Shown: one piece after another, positions 12,301-22,598 of the stretch
Numbering within the stretch: the first letter of the stretch is position 1
Layout: every line of letters begins with the position of its first letter
Source of the DNA: Cladochytrium replicatum
Lineage: Eukaryota > Chytridiomycota > Chytridiomycetes > Cladochytriales > Cladochytriaceae
NCBI GenBank assembly: GCA_025526935.1
Contig: JAHLKD010000011.1
Location: 1-64,000, forward strand
DNA: 64,000 bases
Direction: 5' to 3'
The notes under the pieces: model-generated
The model's input: the letters and a program-made list of their open reading frames with translations, nothing else
Told to the model about the DNA's origin: nothing
Databases searched by the model: none
Translations under genes and position numbers: made by a program

Positions 12301-12784
12301 CCCCGGCAGCAGCGGAAAAACAGATGCGGTTGTTGAGTTCTTACGCCACCAACATATTCTTGACCTCGCTGAGACTGTCCAGGCATTATTCAGGCGCCTT
12401 GACCCAGATATGGCGGGGCGGTACAGTGCGGCGATGGGGAGGCTGAACCCTAGCGGCAAATTACTCTGGGACAACCATACGAACAAGACTTTTGCAATGC
12501 TTGTGGTTGTTCTCAATCAATGGATAGTCCGACACCGGGATCTCAAGGACATTCCAGATGGTTGGTGTGCGATGGTGTGCTTTGGCAGATTCAAGGGTGG
12601 GAGGACCGTGCTTCCTGATCTCGGAGTTAAGATTCCTTTCAAGAGTGGTGACATTCTTTTCATCAGATCATGCGCCCTTGAACATATGCTGGAGAAGTGG
12701 GGAACTAGCCCACGCGAATTCCGGGTGTGCCTTGTATTCAAAATGCACAAAGGTGTCTTTTTAAACACAGAAGAAAACACTTAG
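9342..12784 (+). CDS. TET/JBP-like 2OG-Fe(II) dioxygenase, 1016 aa
   Basis: Eight exons chain in phase: 9342-9413, 9466-9826, 9897-10543, 10600-11178, 11231-11410, 11469-11525, 11593-11712 and 11750-12784. They total 3051 nt, giving 1016 residues. The last exon holds a double-stranded beta-helix oxygenase resembling fungal TET/JBP proteins. The iron ligands are H934 and D936 (motif RHRD) and H984 (in SCALEH). A GG-x5-LPDLG segment and GDILFIRS follow the first pair, and R997 is the expected 2-oxoglutarate-binding arginine. Known relatives oxidise 5-methylcytosine or thymine in DNA; which base this one uses cannot be told. The upstream 670 residues are unrecognised but include a basic bipartite-like nuclear signal (PKKRRMNARRTSRRLKKKK), so a nuclear role is likely. 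The seventh intron is only 37 bp. It converges on the helicase gene, with the 3' ends 160 bp apart. Confidence is high for the domain and moderate for the N-terminal exons. Confidence 0.8.
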
Positions 12785-12944
12785 TTGTGGAGGCAGTTAA
12801 ATATCGTGGACAATTTGCTTGGTCATTAAATACAGCTGTCTATATCTAACCTGATCCTCCTCTATTCTAAGCTTGTTATTGACATAGATCGCCACAGGGT
12901 AAATTACGATTTTGTTGAAATTCTACATTGCCACAGATAACAAT

Positions 12945-15900
12945 CTAACAGCCCTCCTCTGAAAGAAGTATATCGAACACCAGAACAAGTGCCCGACATA
13001 TATTCCCACCAGCTATGTTGCACTTGTTGCTAAAATCGTGAATACTGTAGGTCTGGATACCCCACTCAACCCAACTGTCTAACTGCCTCAAAGCATCTAC
13101 TACCTCTTGACTCCTATATCTCCGCTTCAGCCAGGACGAAACGTCATTACTCTTGGCGCTTTCGTAGTGGAGACGACAATAGCAGTGAAGAGCGGCTCGT
13201 TTATTGTCCGTGGTGCAGAACGGTTCGTTTGAGGAATGATGCTGTTGTGTCCGCCGCAGGAGACAGTAGATGCATAACTGGTTAGGTCGGAATTTTGCGA
13301 AGTTGTCTAACGCCTTCTTTGCAGCACAGTCAGACCGACGATGTCCCGGTTCTCCGCAGACCCAGCAACGATGGTCACGCCGTGTTGCTGAGGAACTTGC
13401 AACAGTCTGCACCGCATTCTGGCAACCACAGGGGAAACCTTGGAAAGTCTCACACACAATACACCTACTACGGTTGAAGATGCTATGGTATAGAGCTGTG
13501 AAGTCTCTCTTAAGGTGTGGGATGACTGAAGCTGTGGAGACAGCAGGTAATGGGTTTGCAGATGGCCGAAAGACCTTAGGGTGTGGATTTTGCTGTGACA
13601 GTGACAAACCCATATCTACCTGGAAATCATTAGGTTTGTGTTCTGTAGTAAAGGTCCTCCACTTTGACTGGGTGCTCCCAACATCCGCTGGAAGCCACTG
13701 AACTGAACCATCCTCCGGGTGTGACCAAGACCAATCTGACTTAACAGAGGAGTGCTGAAGCAACTACTTGAAAGATGATCAGGCGAAGTATAACATACAT
13801 GTCAAAACGGGGATCCAAACCTTTGGCCTTTTCAGAGACAGACCAGATGGATTCTCTTCATAATCCATCTGGTTCTTCATGGTGTATGAGCTAGAAGATG
13901 GACTCTCTTCATAATCCTTCTGGTTCTTCAAGGTGTATGAGCTGGAAGATGACCGTTGTTTGCCAAAATGATGGCCCGAGAATGAGTCTGAGTGCAAATT
14001 TTGCCAATAACCCTTAGTGGTTAACTTATTGTCTTTTCAACTAACACTTACCTGGAGATATGTGCCCCCTATTAGGTATGGGTTTGATCAGGAAGGGTCT
14101 TTCGTGATAAGTCCCTAAAGGCTGCGTTGCACCAGGAGGCCCATATAGTGGAGTAGGTGAGTCCCAGTAGTTTGGAGTTTGTGTCCTGATGATCCTCGGA
14201 GTTTCTGGAACGCGCGATACGTCCGATTGCGTAGAGGTGGTTGTGGAGGATGTGCTGCTAAAGAGGGTACCGCTGTATTGCTGACCAGGTGGAGTCTCCT
14301 GTTGCTGCCCCAATTTTAGGTAAAGGTTGGACTGTCCGCCACAGTTTCCGCACAGCTTCGCACAGGAATTGCGACACTCGGGTGCATTGGGGTTTCCGTC
14401 CAAGAATGTGATCTTTGCTCTGCGCAAGCATGAACTGGTTTGCATGTACTCCAGTAGTGCAGCTCGGTCGGGAGATAGTTCTTCTTCGGTGCGTACATGC
14501 ATAAACCCCTCATTCCGAATGAGGATCTCAATGCCAACTGAACCGTTTCTTGCAGCCCTCCCCCCCATCTGACTGAGCTCCATCATCCCAGAGCAACTGA
14601 CAATAACTACAAGGCCAACGTCGTCCACATTCAGAGCTGCACCCAAACCACTGGTTGCTATCATCACCCTTGACATGTCCGCCATTGCAGCAATAGGGTC
14701 GCGCCCCTGATCTAGGCCTTCCCAGCCTAGCCATCGACACAGATCCACATTTCTGTCCAGTTCTGACATTTTCGATCCATGATGACAGCACGGGTGCATG
14801 TTTGTCGGAACTGCTTCTTTGGCGCTGGGTCCTCCCAGAAGCAAACTCTTGATCTGAGCCTGTTGTTCTTCGTTGGCAATATATATGATGGTGCGCTGGC
14901 ATGTGGCCCGTACATACTCGCACACTTCCGCTAATGGCCAACTCTTAACAAAATATGCCAACTCGGGACGGTCGGTCGGAGACCTGCAAACGCTCAGCTC
15001 TCCACGGCCCAGGCCAACCTGTTGCTCGAATGCGGACTGGAGAACTACAGGCATGGTGGCTGTCATATACAAAAAGCGACAACTTCCGAGTGGTCGACTA
15101 GCATACTTTGACTTGTGTACAAATTCCCTGACGTTGGTCATGGCCTCACGGAAGTGACGTTGGGTGAGGAGAATATGACATTCGTCCAGTATCACTGTCC
15201 CCAGCCTCCCGTTCTCCCATATTTGGACCAATTCTGTGGAAAGCAGGCCGGGATTGTCAAGTTGCTCTACTTGACATAGCAGTAGCCCCGGATGACCAGC
15301 TATTGCGTTCAGCTTGTTCTTGTGGGCTTTCACTTCACTCCACAGGTAACAAGGAATCCGCAGCTCTTCCAGTCGCTTTCTGATCTCCGCTGCAACAGCT
15401 CGTAGGGGAGATATCAGCACATGCAGAACTGCTGTGTTCAACGCTGCCAGGATGGCCGGTACCACGGTCTTTCCAGACCCAGTTGGTGACACCAGTAGAG
15501 TATGTTTTTCACTCTTGCAGATGGCCTCTCTGATGGAATCTGATCTGAAGTGTGCATATCGGTTTCCAGTAAAAGTACGAAGTAGCTCCGTGGCTTGCAG
15601 AACAGTATTTGCCCTTGCTGCATCCTCCCCACTCGCTAGGAAATCTTCACGGAATGTGGCATGGACATTCACCGTCTCCAACACCTCCGACACAGTCAGG
15701 GTCCCCAACACAGTCTCCGTCTCTGATACCTTTGCCGTATCTCTTACTGTCTCAGATACATTGGACCTGTCCCCTGATCGGAGAACTGCCTCTGGAGATG
15801 TCACTGCTGGGACCAGTTGCTCGTGTTCCTGATCTGCTATCCCGCAACGTTGGAACCAGTGCTCACATATCCTCAGCCGCTCCGCTGCAACTACATCCAG

Positions 15901-18900
15901 AAGCTGAGGGATGCTTGAACCTGTTCGGTTGTAGATTGCCTCTGCTGTGTGTGACGAATGGCCCTCTCCAAGGTTCGCCATGTCCCCTTTCCTTAGCAAC
16001 GTGCTTACTTGTGCAGGCATTAGTCGGGAGTCAATCTGGGAAAAGTTGCTCGCAAATCTACGGTACTCGGCATATGTCACGCGCACCCCAAGAATGCTCT
16101 GGAAAGTCTCTGTGAGGGTAGTAGACAAATCTGAACATTCCAATGTCCCGTTCTTTCCCAGGAACAAGGATCGCCTACATTCTTCGGGGAATGTCTTTTT
16201 CTGCACCCACTTGAATGTACTGAACAGCAACCTCCGCACTATAAAGAGGTGGAAGATGAGCAGCCTCTCCAGTGACCTTGGAACAAAGCGCGGAACCACT
16301 GTCCGCTCCTCCTTTATCTGTTCTGTCTTGCACCGGTAGCTCACCAGCACCAGACGATCATTCTTATGATAAACAGAGCGAGGAACTGCAGAAGAATTGA
16401 CTGCATTCTGAGCAACTAGGTCCGTGAGACGAGGCGGGGCTCCACATCCAAGCAGAACCGCTGCTGCAATCTTCTTGTTCCATTCCAGCAGCTGTCCATG
16501 CTGCTGCCAGAGATCATGGTGATCCGTCACTGGCCCAATATTTCTAACCCAGGATGCCAATATGCCTCCCAAAGCTGGCTGCAGGTGCGTACTGGAGAGA
16601 GTTGTGTGTTGCGCCCACTCATAGTCTGACGCTGTCTCACATGTAACATCGGGAGCATTTTCTATGAGCCACGATAGAGTTAACCATGTCTCTTGATCTG
16701 GCTGGAGAGGATAAGCGATCTTCTTCATGAGTAGACTGAGGTCCCTGATTAAGGTACTGTAAGCATGCCCTATGGTGGTCATATTGAAGTATGTATCCTT
16801 CGCCAGCAGGTACGCACATGCCTGGGAGTCAAACTGCATGCGATTGGTGGCAATTGTCTGGCTGGCAACCTTTTTGATCCAAGCTAACGTTACCCCGATC
16901 CTCCCTGACATTGTGTGCCTATTGAAGCGAGAGGTAAAGTGTCCAATCTGCATTAAACGTTCTGGCTCCACACTTCCAGTTACTTTGCAATCCTGCCAAA
17001 ACCGGTGCAGACCTGTGACATACGCCCATCTGAGTAATGCAGCTCCGGTTCTGGACACGCTGTTGGCAGGTCTCCAGGCCCCCAGCACATCTCTCGAATC
17101 AATCACCCACCAGGTGAAAAGGGGATTGTTGAACACCTTTTCGGGGATGGTTGATATGACAGTTTCTGCTTGGAAGAGAGACTCTGTAACAGCAAGCAGA
17201 GCTGCAAAAAGTTCTTCTCCTGTCTCTGCCGCAGATCCAACAGGGAGAAGATGTGTTGGCCCCACCGGACTTTCCTGATCCTCGTCGCCTGACTCACTGG
17301 AGCTTTCTTCAGAGTCCACCTCGTCCTCATGATTGGTGTCGCCAGACAGCAGCTGTGCCACGTCTAGCCCCTGATCCCCTACTGGATCAAACAGTGGTAT
17401 TCCTGTTGGTTCTTCAGGTCCAGAGTTTCCAACCTTCTGCTTCAACATTCTTGCAAACTGCTCCAAAGATGCTCCCAATGAGCTGCTGATCTGCACAAAG
17501 GGTGTCTCTATAATGCGCTTCCACACCAAGATCGTCAGCCACAGAACACAGGTCCATGTCTGTGCATAGCGTGACAGTGTTGCGTCCCGAAGCTGTCGGA
17601 ATTTCTGCTTCTCGTTGACTTGCTGCTCCTGATCAAACCTGGGCTTCATGATTTCCTGCCTGACCATGAAGGGCATTCGCATGATCCGTGATTGCAGTGC
17701 CTTGTGGTAGGCAACCATAGTCTTCCCCAGCTCCTTGCGGTTGAACCCCAGGCCAATGTCCTGGTTTTGTTCCCCGACAACATCTTTCCACGTGATGCGC
17801 TCGTTGATCTTTTGGCCGCTCCTGTGCCTAGGATCCACATGGTGAAAGTCGCAACCAAGAATCCAGGGAGGAAGCTCTTCAGATAGCTTCAAGGCAGGGA
17901 CAGAGGTGAATGCGTCAGCAAGCAGCAACTGCAGGCTTGCCTTCTGCATTTCAGTGAGCTGCAAGGATGGATCAGGGGAATAGGGTGCCAGAGGAGCCAT
18001 TTGCACGACCCAGTAACCGTGAAGTCCATAGTACGGCATGACAATACTCTGGACTTTGACCTGCTTTGGAGAGGTACCTCTTGCTGCTGGATTGGACTTG
18101 CAACAATGCTTTTGAAAGGTAGATAAGGTGCCACACACATAGCCGCAGCCTCGGCACTGAAAACCATCCTGTACACAGACTCCTGGGATTGGGGTAAATG
18201 AGGCAAGCTTGTTGTTGTCTCTGTCTATACGCTCCAGAATGACCTTGTTGTTCCACAGCGGTGTAAGCTGGTTAACCACGTTTAGATTCAAAAGTGCTCT
18301 TGAAGCAATCAGGCGGGTGCTCCTGTCGACCTGACTGTGGTACTTTTGGACATGGGCCCCGCATGAAGACGCGTCCACGAGAATGCCACAGCTGATACAA
18401 ACCAGCACACCAAACTCTTCTGCTATGAAGAAATCCAAGGCTATGCCTGGAGGATAGGAAATGATAGAGGTGAGATGCTTTCAGCAGTCCTGATGAAGGA
18501 AGCTTACGCCTAAGGTTTCCTGTAGCTATGGCGCTCTGAATCAGAGGGTTGTTCACAGGGTTCTCATTGTGAAGGGGTGCTACACGTACGTTGGCGAGGT
18601 CCTCTTCGTAACTGTCATTGTTGAGGCTGTTCTTATCTCTCTTGACAGTGCCTTGCAGAATGCGAAGAACCATGTCAACCCCTTCTTGGCCAGCAGCCGG
18701 GAGGCCCGCAACCTCGAACGCGTCGCGTAGGAACTCCTCTGTATGAACTCTAGGATTGGTGCCCAACCCTTCCTTGGCGGGATGGGAAGCTCGACAATGC
18801 TTCCTCAAAGCATCTCTCTCCTTGTATTCCCTGTGGTCCTTGCCAGTGCAAAGCGTGCACACGAGCATGCCATCTTCCCTGGTGATCCACTCCATCCTGG

Positions 18901-18940
18901 GTTCCTTGATGCGGTTGCTCAGCTGGTCTAACATGGACAT
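12945..18940 (-). CDS. Telomere-linked RecQ-like helicase with zinc fingers, 1935 aa
   Basis: Four exons chain exactly: 18940-18508, 18446-14052, 13987-13799 and 13735-12945. The introns are 61, 64 and 63 bp, and 5808 nt gives 1935 residues. The N terminus has C2H2-like fingers (CTLC near residue 28, CISC near 161, CRGC near 241) as in fungal subtelomeric helicases. The SF2 core lies at about 1125-1480: motif I SPTGSGKT, motif II DECH (RecQ usually has DEAH), SAT-type TAT, and motif VI QMGGRAAR. The C terminus carries a CCHC zinc knuckle (CWVCGEPGHRRSDC, about residue 1795) followed by more Cys/His pairs. A further 5' exon, 19121-19031, joined across a 70-bp intron (18961-19030, acceptor GAG), would add 37 residues and keeps frame. 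It is transcribed toward the telomere. The reading frame is intact, so the gene may be active. Such helicases are typical of subtelomeric duplications, where they probably act in recombination or telomere maintenance. Confidence 0.88.
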
Positions 18941-19030
18941 GATCGAGATTGGCCCGGCTACTCAAAAAACATGAGCCCTTTAGTGAGAAAGGTCGAGATT
19001 GGGTATGTTCACATGTAGTGAGAAGCTCAC

Positions 19031-19121
19031 CAGGGGCAGATTTAGGAGTGGTTTCAGTGATACCTGGTTGAACAAACTCATTGCAGTCCATTGCAGAAAC
19101 ATCACTGCTGCTAGATTGCAT
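19031..19121 (-). CDS. Possible first exon of the helicase
   Basis: ATG at 19121 opens a 91-nt Ser/Thr-rich frame ending at CCTG|GTGAGC. Splicing to GAG|TAGCC at 18960 enters the helicase frame ahead of the internal ATG at 18940 and adds 37 residues. The acceptor is GAG rather than CAG or TAG, though it follows a T tract. The truncated copy at 21.6 kb preserves the same donor and acceptor. Confidence 0.45.
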
Positions 19122-19289
19122 CTAACGGTAGGACCATGAGCACCTAGTATATACTGTACCGTGTGAGAGCATACTTCAGATTGTTGACTAGCTTTGACGA
19201 GAGTGGAAGTTGCACTAATAGCAGCGGTAGAAGCTGTGGTATGGCCGGAGAGGAAGTTGAGATCCACTATCTATAGCAGGAAGACCCTG

Positions 19290-20265
19290 TGGCCAGGTCT
19301 TGCCCTGATAACCCCCGGGGTGGCAGAGAAGCTTGTTATCAAGGTGTATGGTTGGTGGAGATTTTGGACAAACAAATACAAAGAATCAGTTCTCTACACC
19401 AGTAGCATGCTCTAGCCCACGAAATCAAAGGAGTCTCTCCCAACAGCATCATCGCCTAACCCATGAAATGAAAAGACTTAGTGAAAAATCCACCTACAAG
19501 AGAGATTGAGATAGCATGAATTACAGTTGAAGCAGAATAAATTGCATCTGGAAGGTCCGTCCATGGTTAATAAAAATGGGTTGGACGGTCCATCCGCGCC
19601 TAATAAAAACGCGTTGGACGGTCCGTCCGCGCCTAATAAAAACGCGTTGGACGGTCCGTCCGTGGCTGATAAATTCGAGGTGGACGGTCCGTCCGCATTT
19701 AATAAATTTGCGTCGGACGGTCCGTCCGAATGTTATTAACATTCCGGCTTGGAATAACTGTTAGGTCTTGCCCTGATAACCCCCGGCGTGGCAGAGAAGC
19801 TTGTTATCAAGGTGTATGGTTGGTGGAGATTTTGGACAAACAAATACAAAGAATCAGTTCTCTATACCAGTAGCATGCTCTAGCCCACGAAATCAAAGGA
19901 GTCTCTCCCAACAGCATCATCGCCTAACCCATGAAATGAAAAGACTTAGTGAAAAACCCACCTACAAGAGAGATTGAGATAGCATGAATTACAGTTGAAG
20001 TAGAATAAATTGCATCTGGAAGGTCCGTCCATGGTTAATAAAAATGGGTTGGACGGTCCATCCGCGCCTAATAAAAACGCGTTGGACGGTCCATCCGCGC
20101 CTAATAAAAACGCGTTGGACGGTCCGTCCGTGACTAATAAAAACGCGTTGGACGGTCCGTCTGTGGCTAATAAATTCGAGGTGGACGGTCCGTCCGCATT
20201 TAATAAATTCGCGTCGGACGGTCCGTCCGAATGTTATTAACATTCCAGCTTGGAACAACTGTTAG
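19290..20265. repeat. Two tandem subtelomeric blocks with palindromic minisatellite
   Basis: Two copies of a block of about 480-500 bp lie head to tail (about 19290-19765 and 19766-20265). Each starts near GTCTTGCCCTGATAACCCC and ends in AACTGTTAG. Each ends with a 33-bp minisatellite whose core GGACGGTCCGTCC is an imperfect palindrome, with an AATAAAAACGCGTT spacer. The first array (about 19549-19733) has about six units and the second (about 20028-20228) about seven. Outside the minisatellite the copies differ by only a few bases, so the duplication is recent. Confidence 0.85.
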
Positions 20266-21845
20266 GCAACCATAGTCTTCCCCAGCTCCTTGCGGTCGAA
20301 CCCTAGGCCAATGTCCAGGTTTTGTTCCCCAACAATATCTTTCCACGTGATGCGCTCGTTGATCTTTTGGCCGCTCCTGTGCCTAGGATCCACATGGTGA
20401 AAGTCGCAACCAAGAATCCATGGAGGAAGCTCCTCAGATAGGCTCAAGGCAGGGACAGAGGTGAATGCATCAGCAAGCAGCATCTGCAGGCTTGCCTTCT
20501 GCATTTCAGTGAGCTGCAAGGATGGATCAGGGGAGTAGGGTGCCAGAGGAGCCATTTGCACGACCCAGTAACCGTGAAATCCATAGTACGGCATGACAAT
20601 ACTCTGGACTTTGACCTGCTTTGGAGAGGTACTTCTTGCTGCCGGATTGGACTTGCAACAATGCTTTTGAAAGGTAGATAAAGTGCGACACACATAGCTG
20701 CAGCGTCGGCACTGAAAACCATCCTGTACACAGACTCCTGGGATTGGGGTAAATGAGGCAAGCTTGTCGTTGTCTCTGTCTATATGCTCCAGAATGACCT
20801 TGTTGTTCCACAGCGGTGTAAGCTGGTTAACCACGTTTAGATTCAAAAGTGCTCTTGAAGCAACCAGGCGGGTGCTCCTGTCGACCTGACTGTGGTACTT
20901 TTGGACATGGGCCCCCCTGATGACGCGTCCACGAGAATGCCACAGCCGATTCAAACGAGCACACCAAACTCTTCTGCTACGAAGAAATCCAAGGCTATGC
21001 CTGGAGGATAGGAAATGATAGAGGTGAGATGCTTTCAGCAGTCCTGATGAAGGAAGCTTACGCCTAAGGTTTCCTGTAGCTATGGCGCTGTGAATCAGAG
21101 GGTTGTTCACAGGGTCCTCATTGTGAAGGGGTGCTACACGTACGTTGGCGAGGTCCTCTTCGTAACTGTCATTGTTGAGGCTATTCTTATCTCTCTTGAC
21201 AGTGCCTTGCAGAATGCGAAGAACCATGTCAACCCCTTCTTGGCCAGTAGCGGGGGGGCCCGCAACCTCAAACGCTTCACGTAGGAACTGCTCGGTATGA
21301 ACTCTAGGATTGGTGCCCAACCCTTCCTTGGCGGGATGGGAAGCTCGACAATGCTTCCTCAACGCATCTCTCTCCTTGTATTCCCTGTGGTCCTTGCCAG
21401 TGCAAAGCGTGCACACGAGCATGCCATCTTCCCTGGTGATTCACTCCATCCTGGGTTCCTTGATGCGGTTGCTTAGCTGGTCTAACATGGACATGATTGA
21501 GATTGGCCCAGCTACTCAGAAAACATGAGCCCTTTAGTTGAGAAAGGTCGAGATTGGGTATGTTCACATGTAGGGAGAAGCTCACCAGGGGCAGATTTAG
21601 GAGTGGTGGCAGTGATACCTGGTTGAACAAACTCATTGCAGTCCATTGCAGAAACATCACTGCTGCTAGATTGCATCTAACGGTAGGACCATGAGCACCT
21701 AGTGTATACTGTACCGTGTGAGAACATACTTCAGATTGTTGACTAGCTTTGACGAGATGGAAGTTGGACTAATAGCAGCGGTGGAAGCTGTGGTATGGAC
21801 GGAGAGGGAGTTGGGATCCACTATCTATAGCAGGAAGACCCTGTG
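20266..21845 (-). pseudogene. Truncated duplicate of the helicase 5' end
   Basis: This stretch matches about 17711-19290 at high identity, covering the helicase promoter side, first exon, first intron and the N-terminal zinc-finger part of exon 2. It stops abruptly within the ORF, at the word GCAACCATAG next to AACTGTTAG. A small indel near 20915-20925 puts the unspliced first intron in frame with what follows, so an apparent 386-codon ORF (20262-21422) reads through the intron. It lacks every helicase motif. It cannot encode an active helicase but could express a zinc-finger fragment. Confidence 0.85.
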
Positions 21846-22238
21846 GCCAACCCTCTAGTTTCCTAAAAAGGATATCCCCCGGCGTGGCAGAGAAGCTTGT
21901 TATCAAGATGTATGGTTGGTGGAGATTTTGGACAAACAAATACCAAGAATCAGTTCTCTACTCCAGTAGCATGCTCTAGCCCACGAAATCAAGGAGTCTC
22001 TCCCAACAGCATCACCGCTAGGCCCATGAAATGAAAAGACTTAGTGAAAAATCCACCTACAAGAGAGATTGAGGTAGCATGAATTACAGTTGAAGCAGAA
22101 TAAATTGCATCTGGAAGGTCCGTCCATGGTTAATAAAAATGGGTTGGACGGTCCGTCCACGCCAAACGTTGGACAGTCCGTCTGTGGCTAATAAATTCGC
22201 GTCGGATGGTCCGTCCGAATGTTGGAATAACTGTTAGG
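21846..22238. repeat. Third, degenerate minisatellite block
   Basis: A third copy of the flanking block, with its first bases replaced by CCTCTAGTTTCCTAAAAAGG. Its minisatellite is reduced to about three units (22118-22222). It again ends in GGAATAACTGTTAG, after which the sequence becomes unique. This marks the centromere-proximal edge of the subtelomeric repeat domain. Confidence 0.8.
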
Positions 22239-22598
22239 CGTATTTGGATTGCGGCGAGACTAGGATTGCATCACGCTCGTGCTGATATTGAGAGACATTC
22301 CGGATAACTGCTTCAAACCGTTTTGATTTTGCATTGTGTGCATGCTCGCGAACTTTTTACATTTGGCACACATCGCAAGGAAGATTAAAGTGATACTCCG
22401 GAAGCACGACCTCTTGCACAATCGATAATTACACCGGCAAACAACTCACCATGATTTGAAAAAGCAATGTCCCATTGTCCAAAGCTGCTCTCTCGTCAAT
22501 ACAAGCAACCACAAACATCCGCATCCCCCAATTTTACACAGTTTCTCCCTTTAATGGTGGTCGGTACGTAGATGCTTTCTCGGCAACGTTGACCGGAC
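22239..22598. other. Transition to unique DNA
   Basis: A 360-bp spacer between the last repeat block and the 3' end of the Caprin-like gene. I see no repeat and no coding signature in it. Confidence 0.5.

Noticed and set aside
12945-13763. Separate CCHC zinc-knuckle gene, possibly retroelement gag
   Set aside because: Splice borders with matching phase join it to the helicase, and no polymerase or protease lies nearby.
20262-21422. 386-codon apparent gene
   Set aside because: It reads through a retained intron of a truncated helicase copy and shifts frame relative to the intact gene.
19290-22238. Helitron or LTR ends around the minisatellite blocks
   Set aside because: The CTGTTAG end and preceding palindrome recall a Helitron tail, but no RepHel protein, reverse transcriptase, integrase or terminal repeat pair is seen. 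The helicase is RecQ-like SF2, not Pif1-like.
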